From positions 1,571,260 to 1,635,259 of the forward strand of contig NZ_BMRB01000002.1 of NCBI RefSeq assembly GCF_014648415.1: a DNA stretch of 64,000 nucleotides, in the 5' to 3' direction. Both the position numbers and the translations under genes were made by a program. The first letter of the stretch is position 1. Each line of letters starts with the position of its first letter. Under the pieces are notes generated by a model. The model ran no database searches and was not told the DNA's origin. It saw only the letters and a program-made list of their open reading frames with translations. The DNA is from Actinokineospora fastidiosa (lineage in GTDB: Bacteria > Actinomycetota > Actinomycetes > Mycobacteriales > Pseudonocardiaceae). Shown here piece by piece: positions 31,571 to 39,944 of this stretch.

Positions 31571-32209
31571 GTGAACACACCCGTCGAAGCGTGGGAACGC
31601 TATGCCGCGAAGGCCAGCACCCGGCGAGCGGTCAACGCGGCTGGCGCCTCGACGTGGCTCAACTGGACCCAACACCCCGACCACGGACCGGACGAGTCGA
31701 TCCTCGGCGAGGTCCGCGACAAGCGGGTCATCGAGCTGGGCTGCGGAGCAGGCGCGAACCTGGCGCACCTGGCCACCCTCGGCGCGCACTGCGTCGGCGT
31801 CGACATCGTCCCGGGCCGCGTCGCCACCGCCACCCAGACCTGGGGGCACCTGCCGAACCTGGAGTTCGTCGCCGCCGACGCCCTGGAGCACCTCGCCGCC
31901 CACCCCGGCCACTACGACATCGTCTACTCGATCTTCGGCGCGGTCTGGTTCACCCCACCGGACACCCTGCTTCCCCTGGCGTGGGCCGCCCTCGTTCCCG
32001 GCGGCCTGCTCGCCTTCTCCCACCTGCCCGCGAGCGGCCCGCCACGGGCCGACCGGGTGATCACGAAGTACGACCTGACCATCGATGAGTGGACGGCGAC
32101 GCTCTCGGCACACGGCTTCGGGCGAACGACCTGCGAGATCATCGCCTCCCCGGAGGCCGCCGCGGACCGGCGCGGCACGCTGCTCGTCCGCGCCCGCCGG
32201 GCGTCCTAG
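31571..32209 (+). CDS. Class I SAM-dependent methyltransferase
   Basis: The 212-residue enzyme starts at GTG 31571 behind GAGGAGAAGGG. It has motif I VIELGCGAGANLAHLA, acidic residue after strand 2 (CVGVDIVPGRV), motif II FVAADALEHL and post-motif YDIVYSIFGAVWF. There is no substrate-specific domain. It is a Methyltransf_11/25-type protein and the substrate is unknown; a small molecule or the Cys-tailed protein are possibilities from context only. It follows that gene by 67 bp with a hairpin between. Confidence 0.88.
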   Translation: MNTPVEAWERYAAKASTRRAVNAAGASTWLNWTQHPDHGPDESILGEVRDKRVIELGCGAGANLAHLATLGAHCVGVDIVPGRVATATQTWGHLPNLEFVAADALEHLAAHPGHYDIVYSIFGAVWFTPPDTLLPLAWAALVPGGLLAFSHLPASGPPRADRVITKYDLTIDEWTATLSAHGFGRTTCEIIASPEAAADRRGTLLVRARRAS

Positions 32210-32350
32210 GCCGCCGGCGCCTCGCCAACCAGCCAGTGGGAATGTCCTGGGCTGTTCGGGTGATTGAGGGGCGCCGGTGGTGGTTGTTGAGATGTTGCAG
32301 ACCGCGTGGCAAGCACGTGAGCTTCTTACTCTCGCCGAGGAGCGCAGCAG

Positions 32351-33148
32351 ATGGTCGATCGTCGGTTATGTAGGCGCACTTTCCTCTCCCTGACAGCCGC
32401 AACAGCCGCAACCGCCGCCGTCTCCGCTGTTGGCGGTGGTGGTGCAGCCCAAGCGTCCCCCGTGATCGACCGTGCCGCCGGGCCGGTGGGTGGGCGGGTG
32501 CTCGCCCTCAGCGGGGGCGCCTGGGTGCTGGCCGACGAGACCGGCGCCGTCCCGACCCGGGGGCTCGACGGGGCGGACGTCATCGCCGTTGCGGCGGGCT
32601 TCGTCGCCGTTGGTGCCCACGGTGGCAAGGCCGTCATCTGGGAGTCGGCCGACGGCCTTGACTGGGCCGCGGCCGGCAGGCGCAACGAGCCGCACGCGGT
32701 GTTCACCGCGGTCGGGGCGGGGCCGAGGGGGACGCTGGTCCTCGGCTCGCTGCTCTCCGAGGAGGGCACGCCCGTGCGGGCCGTAGCCGCCATCCGCACG
32801 CAGTCGCGGGACTGGCTGACGCTGCCGGTGCGGGGGCTCAGCGACGGGCTCGCCGTCACCGCGGTCACCGGGCACGCCGACGGCTGGACGGCCGCCGCCG
32901 TCGACCTGCACGGCTCCGTCGTCTTCCACTCCCCCGACGGCATCGCGTGGACCCAGGGCGCCACCGTGCCCGCGAGCGCGGTCCGCGAACTCGTCGGCGA
33001 CCGCTGGACGGGCAACGCGCTGGATGACACCGCGCCCGTGCGGGGAACCCTCGCAGGCGACCGCGAGGTCGTCGCCGTCCCGCGCGACGCGCACGCCGTC
33101 GGCGGCGGCTTCTGGCTCACCCGCGGCACCCTGGTGAGGGAGCGATGA
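32351..33148 (+). CDS. Tat-exported beta-rich protein of unknown function
   Basis: The 265-residue protein begins with a twin-arginine signal (CRRTFLSLTAATAATAAVS) and an AQA cleavage site near residue 36. The rest consists of repeated short strands with GxW/GxxxAV motifs (GGAWVLADETG, KAVIWESADGLDW, SVVFHSPDGIAWTQ), a pattern of beta-propeller-like secreted proteins. It is not recognised more precisely. The stop overlaps the next start (ATGA, 33145-33148). It is therefore translationally coupled to the M15/extensin-like peptidase, which has no export signal of its own. Confidence 0.78.
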   Translation: MVDRRLCRRTFLSLTAATAATAAVSAVGGGGAAQASPVIDRAAGPVGGRVLALSGGAWVLADETGAVPTRGLDGADVIAVAAGFVAVGAHGGKAVIWESADGLDWAAAGRRNEPHAVFTAVGAGPRGTLVLGSLLSEEGTPVRAVAAIRTQSRDWLTLPVRGLSDGLAVTAVTGHADGWTAAAVDLHGSVVFHSPDGIAWTQGATVPASAVRELVGDRWTGNALDDTAPVRGTLAGDREVVAVPRDAHAVGGGFWLTRGTLVRER

Positions 33149-33804
33149 TCACCTTCAGCCGCATCGACGGCACCCCCGTCTACTACTGGCGCTCCAACCG
33201 GGGCAACACCACCCTGCGCAACTGGCAGTGCACGCAGGCGTTCTACGACTCCCTGGTGCTCTGGATCCGCGACCTGCGCTCGCTGTCCAGCGGGTACGGC
33301 AGCATCACCTACCTGGTCTCCGCCGGGTTCTACGTGAACAAGCCCGGCCAGCACGGCGCGGGGACCGCCATGGACCTCGACCACGTGCGCTGGTCCGGCG
33401 GCCAGGTCAGCTCGCCGCTGGACCGCCACCACGCCTCCGGCACCCAGTCGCTGCGCCGCCGCTACCTGGCCGTGGACGCCGTCTGCCGCCGCCGCTTCCG
33501 CTACGCCCTCGACGGCTGGTACAACGCCGACCACGAGGACCACATCCACGCCGACTTCGCGGGCCTGCCGACCGTCTGCCAGAAGGGCTCCCGCAGCGAC
33601 ACCGTCTTCGTCCAGGCGATGTGCAACAACTTCATGGGCTCCGGCCTGTCCGTCGACGGCGACTGGGGCCCCCTGACCCAGAGCGCCTTCACCACCGCCA
33701 AGTCCCGCCTGGGCATCAGCGGCGACCCGCACACCAGCACCACGGCCTGGCGCGCCATGCTCTCCGGCATCGCCCGCCACGGCTTCGCCAACCAGGCCAT
33801 CTGA
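33145..33804 (+). CDS. Extensin-like/M15-type peptidase domain protein with C-terminal peptidoglycan-binding-like region
   Basis: The 219-residue protein has the zinc-site spacing of D-Ala-D-Ala carboxypeptidase-like (M15/VanY, extensin C-terminal) domains: QHGAGTAMDLDHV supplies His and Asp, and DHEDHIHADF the catalytic and third metal ligand. From about residue 150, MGSGLSVDGDWGPLTQSAF resembles the repeat of peptidoglycan-binding domain 1. No signal peptide exists and no in-frame start lies upstream of 33145. Its predicted cell-wall role would require export, possibly with the Tat-targeted neighbour. Standard spacing after the stop leads to a perfect hairpin. Confidence 0.82.
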   Translation: MITFSRIDGTPVYYWRSNRGNTTLRNWQCTQAFYDSLVLWIRDLRSLSSGYGSITYLVSAGFYVNKPGQHGAGTAMDLDHVRWSGGQVSSPLDRHHASGTQSLRRRYLAVDAVCRRRFRYALDGWYNADHEDHIHADFAGLPTVCQKGSRSDTVFVQAMCNNFMGSGLSVDGDWGPLTQSAFTTAKSRLGISGDPHTSTTAWRAMLSGIARHGFANQAI

Positions 33805-33810
33805 ACGACG

Positions 33811-33847
33811 GAGGGCCTGCCCGGGTGCTCACGCCGGGCAGGCCCTC
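33811..33847. terminator. Bidirectional terminator
   Basis: Perfect 14-bp stem GAGGGCCTGCCCGG / CCGGGCAGGCCCTC with a 9-nt loop, between the convergent peptidase and alcohol dehydrogenase genes. Confidence 0.85.
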
Positions 33848-33875
33848 CCCCATCCCAGAGCCCCGATAGCCCTGT

Positions 33876-34949
33876 CTACGGGATAACGAGCGTCCGCCCG
33901 CCACGACCCGCCCGCATCTCGGCGAAGGCGTTCTCGATTCCCGACAGGTCCGTGCGGGCCGTGATCAGCGAGGACGCGTCCAACTGGCCGGTGCGGACCC
34001 AGTCGAGCACGCGGGGGACGTCCACGTCGGGGTCGATCTCGCCGTAGACGCAGCCGCTGAGGGTGCGGCCGAACCAGTACAGCTCCAGCGCGCTGAACTC
34101 GACCTTGGCCTTCGCCGAGCCGACGCCGACGACCACGACGTGGCCGCCGCGCCTGCTGGCCGACCAGGCAGTGCGGATCGCGGCCGGGTGGCCGACGCAC
34201 TCGATCACCACGTCCGCGCCGCGCCCGCCGGTCAGGGCGCGCACGGCCTTGCCCGCCTTCTCGTCGGACCGGACGAAGTCCGTGGCGCCGTGGGCCATGG
34301 CCAGCTCGGCCTTGTCCTGCACGTCCAGCGCGACGATCGGCCCGGCGCCCGCGATCCGGGCCGCCTGCAGCACGGACAGCCCGACGCCGCCGAGCCCGAC
34401 GACCGCCACCGACTGGCCCGGCCGCACGCGCGCGGTGTTGAACACCGCGCCCGCGCCGGTCAGCACGGCGCAGCCCAGGACGGCGGCCTCGGCCAGCGGG
34501 ATGTCGGACGGGATCTTGATCGCGCCGCCCTCTGGCACGATCGTCTCCTCGGCGAAGGCGCCCGCGCCCAGCCCGGGGTACAGCTCGGCGCCGTCGGGCA
34601 GGGTCGCGTGCGAGGTGTCCGACCAGTCGGCCCGCTCGCACAGGTGCGGTTCGCCGATTTCGCAGAACCAGCACTCACGGCAGGGCGGCGACCAGTTCAG
34701 CAGCACGTGGTCGCCGGGGGCGACGCTGGTCACCCCCTTCCCCACCGCCACGACCGTGCCCGCGCCCTCGTGGCCCAGCACCGCCGGGACGGGCTGGCGC
34801 AGCGTGCCGTTGGCCAGCGACAGGTCCGAGTGGCACACGCCCGCCGCCGCGACACGCACCTTCACCCGGCCCGGCCCCGGCTCGCCGACGACGATGTCGG
34901 TGACCTCCAGCTGCGTGCCCTGCTCCGCCAGCACCGCGGCCCTGACCAT
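33876..34949 (-). CDS. Zinc-dependent alcohol dehydrogenase (MDR superfamily)
   Basis: The 357-residue NAD(P)-dependent enzyme has catalytic-zinc ligands C39 (GVCHSD) and H60-E61 (GHEGAG), and the structural-zinc lobe C90, C93, C96 and C104. The Rossmann motif is VVGLGGVGLSVLQAARI, followed by the Asp of VALDVQDK, which favours NAD. The ISGCVYG-like segment near the end (LSGCVYGEIDPDVDVP) is typical of class III-like ADHs. It closes a three-gene operon after two acyl-CoA dehydrogenases, suggesting oxidation of an alcohol feeding a beta-oxidation-type route. Confidence 0.93.
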   Translation of the reverse strand: MVRAAVLAEQGTQLEVTDIVVGEPGPGRVKVRVAAAGVCHSDLSLANGTLRQPVPAVLGHEGAGTVVAVGKGVTSVAPGDHVLLNWSPPCRECWFCEIGEPHLCERADWSDTSHATLPDGAELYPGLGAGAFAEETIVPEGGAIKIPSDIPLAEAAVLGCAVLTGAGAVFNTARVRPGQSVAVVGLGGVGLSVLQAARIAGAGPIVALDVQDKAELAMAHGATDFVRSDEKAGKAVRALTGGRGADVVIECVGHPAAIRTAWSASRRGGHVVVVGVGSAKAKVEFSALELYWFGRTLSGCVYGEIDPDVDVPRVLDWVRTGQLDASSLITARTDLSGIENAFAEMRAGRGGRTLVIP

Positions 34950-34972
34950 GTGCGCTCCTCCCTGCGTGTGCG

Positions 34973-36124
34973 TCACCCGAGTGTTCCCGACACCCGCGCG
35001 TGCCCCTTCAGCAGGTTGCGGGCGATCGTGCGGCGCTGGATCTCGTCGGTGCCCTCGTAGATGCGCAGCAGCCGCAGCTCCCGGTACCAGCGCTCGACGG
35101 GCAGCTCCCGGGTGTAGCCCATGCCGCCGTGGATCTGCAGGACCCGGTCGACGATCTCGTTGGCCTTCACGCCGCCGTACAGCTTGGCCATGGACTGCGC
35201 GTGCCGGGAGTCCGCGCCCCGGTCGACCAGCCACGCGGCGTGCAGGACCAGCCAGCGCAGCGCCTCGATCTCCACCGCGGAGTCGGCGATCATCCACTGG
35301 ATGGCCTGCCGGTCGGCGATGGGCGCGCCGAAGGTCACCCGGGTGCGGGCGTGCTCCATGGCCATCTCGACCAGCCGCTCGCACGCGCCCAGCGCGCGGG
35401 CGGGCAGCAGGTAGCGGCCCCGGCCGATCCACTTCATCGCCAGGTCGAAGCCCTTGCCCACCTCGCCGAGCACGTTGGCGCCCGGCACCCGGACGTCCTC
35501 GAAGACCAGCGCCGCGGGTCCCCACTCGCCCATGGTGTCGATCGGCTCGGAGCGCCAGCCGTCGGCGCGGTCGGCCAGGAAGCAGGTGACGCCCTCGTCG
35601 GTGCGGGCGAACACCATCGCGAAGTCGGCCTCGTTGCCGCCGGTGATGAACGTCTTCTCGCCGTTGATGACCCAGTCGTCGCCGTCGCGGCGGGCCGTGG
35701 CGCGGATGGCGCGCGCGTCGGACCCGGCGCCCGGCTCGCTGATGGCGAAGCACGAGCGGCGCTCACCGGCGATCGTCGGCAGCAGGTAGCGCTCGCGCTG
35801 CTCGTCGTTGGCGTAGTAGAGGATGTTGTCGGCGTGGCCGCCGAAGCGGAACGGGACGAACGAGCGCCCCAGCTCCGCCTCGATGAGCGCGGTCAGCACC
35901 GCGCCCAGCCCCATCCCGCCGTACTCCTCGGGCGTCTGCACGCCCCAGAACCCGGACTCCCTGGCCTTGAGCTGCAGCTCGCGCAGCTCGTCGACGGCCA
36001 GGCCCGGCAGATGCGCGCGCTCGCGGCGCAGCACCTCCGGCTCGAGCGGGGCGATCTCCTTGCGCACGAAGGTGCGCACCCAGTCGCGGACCTGGGTCTC
36101 CTCGTCCGACAGCGCGAAATCCAT
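34973..36124 (-). CDS. Acyl-CoA dehydrogenase (second of two)
   Basis: The 383-residue FAD flavoenzyme introduces the alpha-beta double bond in acyl-CoA. It has SEPGAGSDA (the FAD/substrate signature), EKTFITGGNEAD, and the C-terminal helix LPVERWYRELRLLRIYEGTDEIQR, containing the usual position of the catalytic Glu in IYEGT. Chain-length specificity is not predictable from this. It lies nine bases after the other acyl-CoA dehydrogenase in the same operon and 23 bp ahead of the alcohol dehydrogenase. Confidence 0.95.
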   Translation of the reverse strand: MDFALSDEETQVRDWVRTFVRKEIAPLEPEVLRRERAHLPGLAVDELRELQLKARESGFWGVQTPEEYGGMGLGAVLTALIEAELGRSFVPFRFGGHADNILYYANDEQRERYLLPTIAGERRSCFAISEPGAGSDARAIRATARRDGDDWVINGEKTFITGGNEADFAMVFARTDEGVTCFLADRADGWRSEPIDTMGEWGPAALVFEDVRVPGANVLGEVGKGFDLAMKWIGRGRYLLPARALGACERLVEMAMEHARTRVTFGAPIADRQAIQWMIADSAVEIEALRWLVLHAAWLVDRGADSRHAQSMAKLYGGVKANEIVDRVLQIHGGMGYTRELPVERWYRELRLLRIYEGTDEIQRRTIARNLLKGHARVSGTLG

Positions 36125-36133
36125 GTGTCCGTC

Positions 36134-37285
36134 CTATGTGAACGCGTTCAGGCCGGTCAGCGCGCGGCCGATCAGCAGCTTCTGGATCTGGCTGGTGCCC
36201 TCGTAGAGGGTCATGACCCGGGCGTCGCGCAGGTACTTGGCGACCGGGTACTCGTCGAGGTAGCCGTAGCCGCCGAAGACCTGGATCGCCAGGTTGGCCG
36301 CGTTGACGGCGTTCTCGCTGGCGAACAGCTTCGCCATCGACGCGGCGGTGCCGAAGGGCTGCTCGCGCTCGACGAGGTCGGCCACGCGCCAGACGAGCAG
36401 GCGCGCGGCGTCGGTGTTGACGGCCATGTCGGCCAGCATCTGCTGCACGAGCTGGTAGGACGCGATCGGCTTGCCGAACTGCGTGCGCTCCTTGGCGTAC
36501 TGCACGCTGGCGTTCAGCGCTCCCTGGGCGAGGCCGACGCAGCCGGACGCCACCGACATCCTGCCCTTGTCCAAAGCGGACATGGCGATCTTGAAGCCGA
36601 CGCCCTCGTCGCCGAGCCGGTTCTCCACCGGGACCCGGACGCCGTCGAGCGCCAGCTCGCCGGTGGACTGCCCGCGCAGCCCGAGCTTGCCCTTGATCTC
36701 GGTGTGCGCGAAGCCCTCCGCCGCGGTCGGGACGAGGAACGCGCTGATCCCCTTGGGGCCGGGCCCGCCGGTGCGGGCGAAGATCAGCGCCACGTCGGCC
36801 CACGTGCCGTTCGTGATGAACATCTTCGAGCCGGTGATCACGTACTCGTCGCCGTCGCGGACCGCGCGGGTCGACAGCGACGCGGCGTCGGAGCCGGTGT
36901 CCGGCTCGGTCAGGCCGAAGCACGCCAGCGACTCCCCGGAACACAGCCCGGGCAGCCACCGCTGCTTCTGCTCGTGGGTTCCCCACGCGGCGATCGACTT
37001 GCCGACCAGGCCGAGGGAGACGCTGACGATCCCGCGGATCGCCGAGTCGCCTCGGCCCAGCTCCTCCATCATCAGGCAGTACGAGAGCGTGTCGCCGCCG
37101 GAGCCGCCGTACTCCTCGGGGATGGTCATGCCCAGGAACCCGACCGCGCCGAGCTTGCCGACGATCGCGCGGTCCACCTGCTCGCGGCGGTCCCACTCCC
37201 GGGTGTTGGGCACGACCTCCCGGTCGATGAAGTCCCGCGCCAGGTCCCACAGCGCCTGCTGCTCGTCGGTGAGCGAGAGGTCCAT
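36134..37285 (-). CDS. Acyl-CoA dehydrogenase (first of two)
   Basis: The 383-residue flavoenzyme has LTEPDTGSDAASLSTRAV, GSKMFITNGTWADV and the C-terminal YPVAKYLRDARVMTLYEGTS with the catalytic Glu. The two dehydrogenases of this operon are the same length but clearly diverged (for example KMFITNG against KTFITGG), so they are likely to differ in substrate or to form a hetero-oligomer, as some steroid side-chain enzymes do. Its promoter is shared with the divergent TetR gene and holds an ACCGTACGGT palindrome. Confidence 0.95.
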   Translation of the reverse strand: MDLSLTDEQQALWDLARDFIDREVVPNTREWDRREQVDRAIVGKLGAVGFLGMTIPEEYGGSGGDTLSYCLMMEELGRGDSAIRGIVSVSLGLVGKSIAAWGTHEQKQRWLPGLCSGESLACFGLTEPDTGSDAASLSTRAVRDGDEYVITGSKMFITNGTWADVALIFARTGGPGPKGISAFLVPTAAEGFAHTEIKGKLGLRGQSTGELALDGVRVPVENRLGDEGVGFKIAMSALDKGRMSVASGCVGLAQGALNASVQYAKERTQFGKPIASYQLVQQMLADMAVNTDAARLLVWRVADLVEREQPFGTAASMAKLFASENAVNAANLAIQVFGGYGYLDEYPVAKYLRDARVMTLYEGTSQIQKLLIGRALTGLNAFT

Positions 37286-37303
37286 GCGTGCCGTCCCTCA
37301 TAA

Positions 37304-37325
37304 ACCGTACGGTGTTAGGTAACCT
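37304..37325. promoter_or_regulatory. Candidate TetR operators in the acyl-CoA dehydrogenase promoter
   Basis: ACCGTACGGT (37304-37313) is a perfect palindrome. AGGTAACCT (37317-37325) is symmetrical apart from its central base. They lie 19-40 bp upstream of the dehydrogenase start and face the TetR gene. Confidence 0.6.
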
Positions 37326-37402
37326 GAGGATAGGATCGCCGAGGACGCGCGGGCAACCGCGCCCGGACGTGACCTGGGAGACAGCGTGATCTGGGACCGG
37401 CA

Positions 37403-38029
37403 GTGCCCCGCCCGCCCGCACCGCTGCTGAGCCGCGAGCGCATCCGCTCGCGCGCGCTCGCTCTGGTGGATGCCGACGGCCTGACCGGACTGTCGATGCG
37501 CAGGCTGGCCGCGGAGCTGGGCGTGCAGGCGCCGTCGCTGTACTCGCACTACAAGACCAAGGACGAGCTGCTGCAGGACATCGCCGACGGGATCATGGAG
37601 GCGGTCGACACCAGCGCGTTCGCCCTTGACTGGCGCTCCGGCCTGCGCACCTGGGCGCGGTCCTACCGGGCGGCGCTGGCCGCGCACCCCAACATGGTCC
37701 CGGTGCTGGCCACCGGACCGGCCCGGCGCGAGGTCTCGCTGGCCCGCGCCGACGCCGTCCACGGCGGCCTCGTCGCCGCGGGCTGGCCGCCGCGCTACGC
37801 CACGATGATCGGCGCGTCCACCAAGTACCTGGTGCTGGGCGCGGCGATCAGCTCGTTCTCCCGCGGCTTCGAGGACGACGTGCAGGTCTACGTCGACCGC
37901 TACCCGCACCTCACCCAGGCCCACCGGCTGCGCGAGCACGCCGACCAGATCGACGCCGACTCCTTCGAGCTGGCCCTCGATGCCTTCCTCACCGGCCTCG
38001 ACGCCCTGCGGGCCACCCTCGTGCCGTGA
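37403..38029 (+). CDS. TetR-family regulator (TetR_C class)
   Basis: The 208-residue regulator has helix-turn-helix residues LSMRRLAAELGVQAPSLYSH followed by YKTKDELLQ. The C-terminal domain resembles the tetracycline-repressor C-terminal class (WRSGLRTWARSYRAALAAHP). GTG 37403 is used; the ribosome site is weak. It is divergent from the acyl-CoA dehydrogenase-ADH operon and separated by 117 bp with two palindromes, so it is probably that operon's repressor, with an acyl-CoA or related compound as inducer (inference). Confidence 0.9.
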   Translation: MPRPPAPLLSRERIRSRALALVDADGLTGLSMRRLAAELGVQAPSLYSHYKTKDELLQDIADGIMEAVDTSAFALDWRSGLRTWARSYRAALAAHPNMVPVLATGPARREVSLARADAVHGGLVAAGWPPRYATMIGASTKYLVLGAAISSFSRGFEDDVQVYVDRYPHLTQAHRLREHADQIDADSFELALDAFLTGLDALRATLVP

Positions 38030-38040
38030 GGGTGGCCCGC
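38008..38040. terminator. Bidirectional terminator overlapping the TetR stop
   Basis: Perfect 13-bp stem GCGGGCCACCCTC / GAGGGTGGCCCGC (38008-38020, 38028-38040) with a 7-nt loop; the TetR stop codon sits at the loop-stem junction. It also lies 8 bp after the convergent hydrolase. Confidence 0.8.
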
Positions 38041-38047
38041 CCGCGGG

Positions 38048-38860
38048 TCACATGTTCTTCCGCAGCACGTCCCACTCCGTGGAGCACAGCCCGCAGTCCG
38101 GCCCGACGAACTGGGCACGGCTGGCCGCCTCGCCCTTGAGCTGCCACTTCAGCCAGTGCCCGCCGACCCGGCCGAACTCGCCGCCGTTGGGCTCGGCGAA
38201 GGTGCCGTAGTGACCGACGTCCAGGTTGCCCATGAACGCGGGCAGGCCCGCGGGCAGCCGCCGCCAGTCGTCCATCGCGTTCCCGTGGGCGATGTCCTCG
38301 GGGCCGCCGATGAAGTAGGCGATCGGGGCGTGGAGCCCCTGGAGCAGGTGGTTCTGCGAGTCGCGCAGCAGGCCGCTGTTCCACAGCACCGTGGTGGTGA
38401 TCCGCGGGTCGTCGGCGACCTCATAGGTCTCGATGCCGCCGCACGACTGGCCCATCACCGCGATCCTGGTGGTGTCGATGCGGCCGTAGTAGCGGCTGCG
38501 GACCCGGGAGTTCTCCGCCACCGCCCAGTCGATCGCCTCGACCAGCATGTCGGAGCTGGTGGAGCCCCAGCCGCCCGGCCTGCCGTTGGCGATGACCAGG
38601 AACCCGTGCGACGCCCATTCGGTCAGGACGTTCTCGAACCAGGTGCCGTCCGCGCGGCAGGCGCCGTTGCCCCACGCGACGATCGGCAGCCGCACGCCCG
38701 CGGGGAGCGTGTTCGGCCGGTAGATGGTGTGGTCCGGCAGGCGGTAGGTGGTCTCGTAACCGGCCGGGTAGGGGCCGCTTCCGCCCGCCACCGCGGGCGC
38801 CGCGCCGGTGATCAGTGCTGCCAGGACAAGGACGCTGAGAATCGCACCGCGCAATCGCAT
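38048..38860 (-). CDS. Secreted alpha/beta hydrolase
   Basis: The 270-residue protein has a signal peptide (MRLRGAILSVLVLAALITGA, cleavage after PAVA near residue 25). It has an oxyanion region PIVAWGNGACR, nucleophile elbow MGQSCGG and late His in NLDVGHYGTF. GNGACR and the GQSCGG elbow place it near chlorophyllase/PET-hydrolase-like secreted esterases of actinomycetes. Six cysteines, including a late DCGLC, suggest disulfides in the exported form. No operon partner. Confidence 0.85.
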   Translation of the reverse strand: MRLRGAILSVLVLAALITGAAPAVAGGSGPYPAGYETTYRLPDHTIYRPNTLPAGVRLPIVAWGNGACRADGTWFENVLTEWASHGFLVIANGRPGGWGSTSSDMLVEAIDWAVAENSRVRSRYYGRIDTTRIAVMGQSCGGIETYEVADDPRITTTVLWNSGLLRDSQNHLLQGLHAPIAYFIGGPEDIAHGNAMDDWRRLPAGLPAFMGNLDVGHYGTFAEPNGGEFGRVGGHWLKWQLKGEAASRAQFVGPDCGLCSTEWDVLRKNM

Positions 38861-38970
38861 TGGCTTCTCCGTTGCCGTGGGTGAGTGCGACGTCGCGGGT
38901 GAACTCTCGCGGACACGGCGGGGTCACGGCCAGTGACGCGCTGCGACACTGGCCAAAGTGCCGATACCCG

Positions 38971-39807
38971 CTAGCCGAGCACCTCCAGGTCGAGCAGGGC
39001 CAGGCGGTCGGGGTCGGTGAGGATGTCCATCGCGGTGATGCGGCCGTCGGCGACGGTGAACGAGGCCACCGAGAAGACCTTGCCGTCGGCCAGGGCCACC
39101 GCGCCCGCGCCGCCGTTGACCAGGGCGGGGACGGTGTGCATGGCCAGGCGCGCGAAGGCCACCGCGCCGCGGGACACCGCGTCGACGCCGCGCAGGACCG
39201 AGGTGGGGCCGTGCTCGCCGCCGTCGGCGCGGATCACCACGTCCGGGTGCAGGACGGCGACCAGGGCGGCGAGGTCGCCGCCCCGGGAGGCGGCGAGGAA
39301 GGCGTCGACCACCGCGCGCTGCTCGGCCACCGGCGTCTCCGGCACGGGCGCGCCCTGCACGCGCCTGCGCGCGCGGCTGGCCAGCTGGCGGGTCGCCGCG
39401 GGCGACTTGTCCACGATCGGCGCGATCTCGTCGAAGGGCACGGCGAAGAGGTCGTGCAGCACGAAGGCCAGGCGTTCGGCGGGCGTCAGCGTCTCCAGCA
39501 CGACCAGCAGGGCGATGCTCACCGAGTCGGCCATCAGCGCCGACTCCTCCGGCTGCGGGCCGTCCGCCGGGGCGACGACCGGGTCGGGGACGTACACCTC
39601 GCGCTTGCGCGCGCGCAGCATGTTCAGCGCGACGCGGGCGACCACCGTGGTCAGCCAGCCGCCGAGGTTGTGCACCTCGGTGTCCGAGCGGCTCACCCGC
39701 AGCCAGGTCTCCTGGACCGCGTCGTCGGCCTCGGCCAGGGAGCCCAGCATCCGGTGCGCCACCGAGCGCAGGTGCGGCCGGTACTGCTCGAACTGCGTCG
39801 CGTCCAT
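38971..39807 (-). CDS. ECF sigma factor with SnoaL-like C-terminal domain (SigJ/ECF41 type)
   Basis: The 278-residue protein has sigma region 2 (FEQYRPHLRSVAHRMLGSLA followed by DDAVQETWLR), region 4 (LTPAERLAFVLHDLF then ATRQLASRARRRV), and a C-terminal SnoaL/NTF2-like domain from about residue 165 (AVVDAFLAASRGGDLAALVA). No anti-sigma gene is adjacent; in ECF41-type factors the fused C-terminal domain itself controls activity. The DGGEH segment resembles the DGGGK-type motif of that group. ATG 39807 has GGAGG eight bases upstream. Confidence 0.92.
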   Translation of the reverse strand: MDATQFEQYRPHLRSVAHRMLGSLAEADDAVQETWLRVSRSDTEVHNLGGWLTTVVARVALNMLRARKREVYVPDPVVAPADGPQPEESALMADSVSIALLVVLETLTPAERLAFVLHDLFAVPFDEIAPIVDKSPAATRQLASRARRRVQGAPVPETPVAEQRAVVDAFLAASRGGDLAALVAVLHPDVVIRADGGEHGPTSVLRGVDAVSRGAVAFARLAMHTVPALVNGGAGAVALADGKVFSVASFTVADGRITAMDILTDPDRLALLDLEVLG

Positions 39808-39887
39808 CAATCCATCCTCCGTCGCCTCGTCACACCGCTGACACGCGGGGTGGGACGGATGTGACGGCGCGGGTCGGACGGGAAGGA

Positions 39888-39944
39888 CGGAGCCGGGATC
39901 GGCCGGGTGACCGATCGCCAGGGAGTCAGCCGACCCCGGCTCCG
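39888..39944 (-). terminator. Possible terminator of the conservon operon
   Basis: CGGAGCCGGGATCGG (39888-39902) pairs with CCGACCCCGGCTCCG (39930-39944) at 14 of 15 positions around a 27-nt loop. The second arm lies in the last codons of cvnD. Confidence 0.4.
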
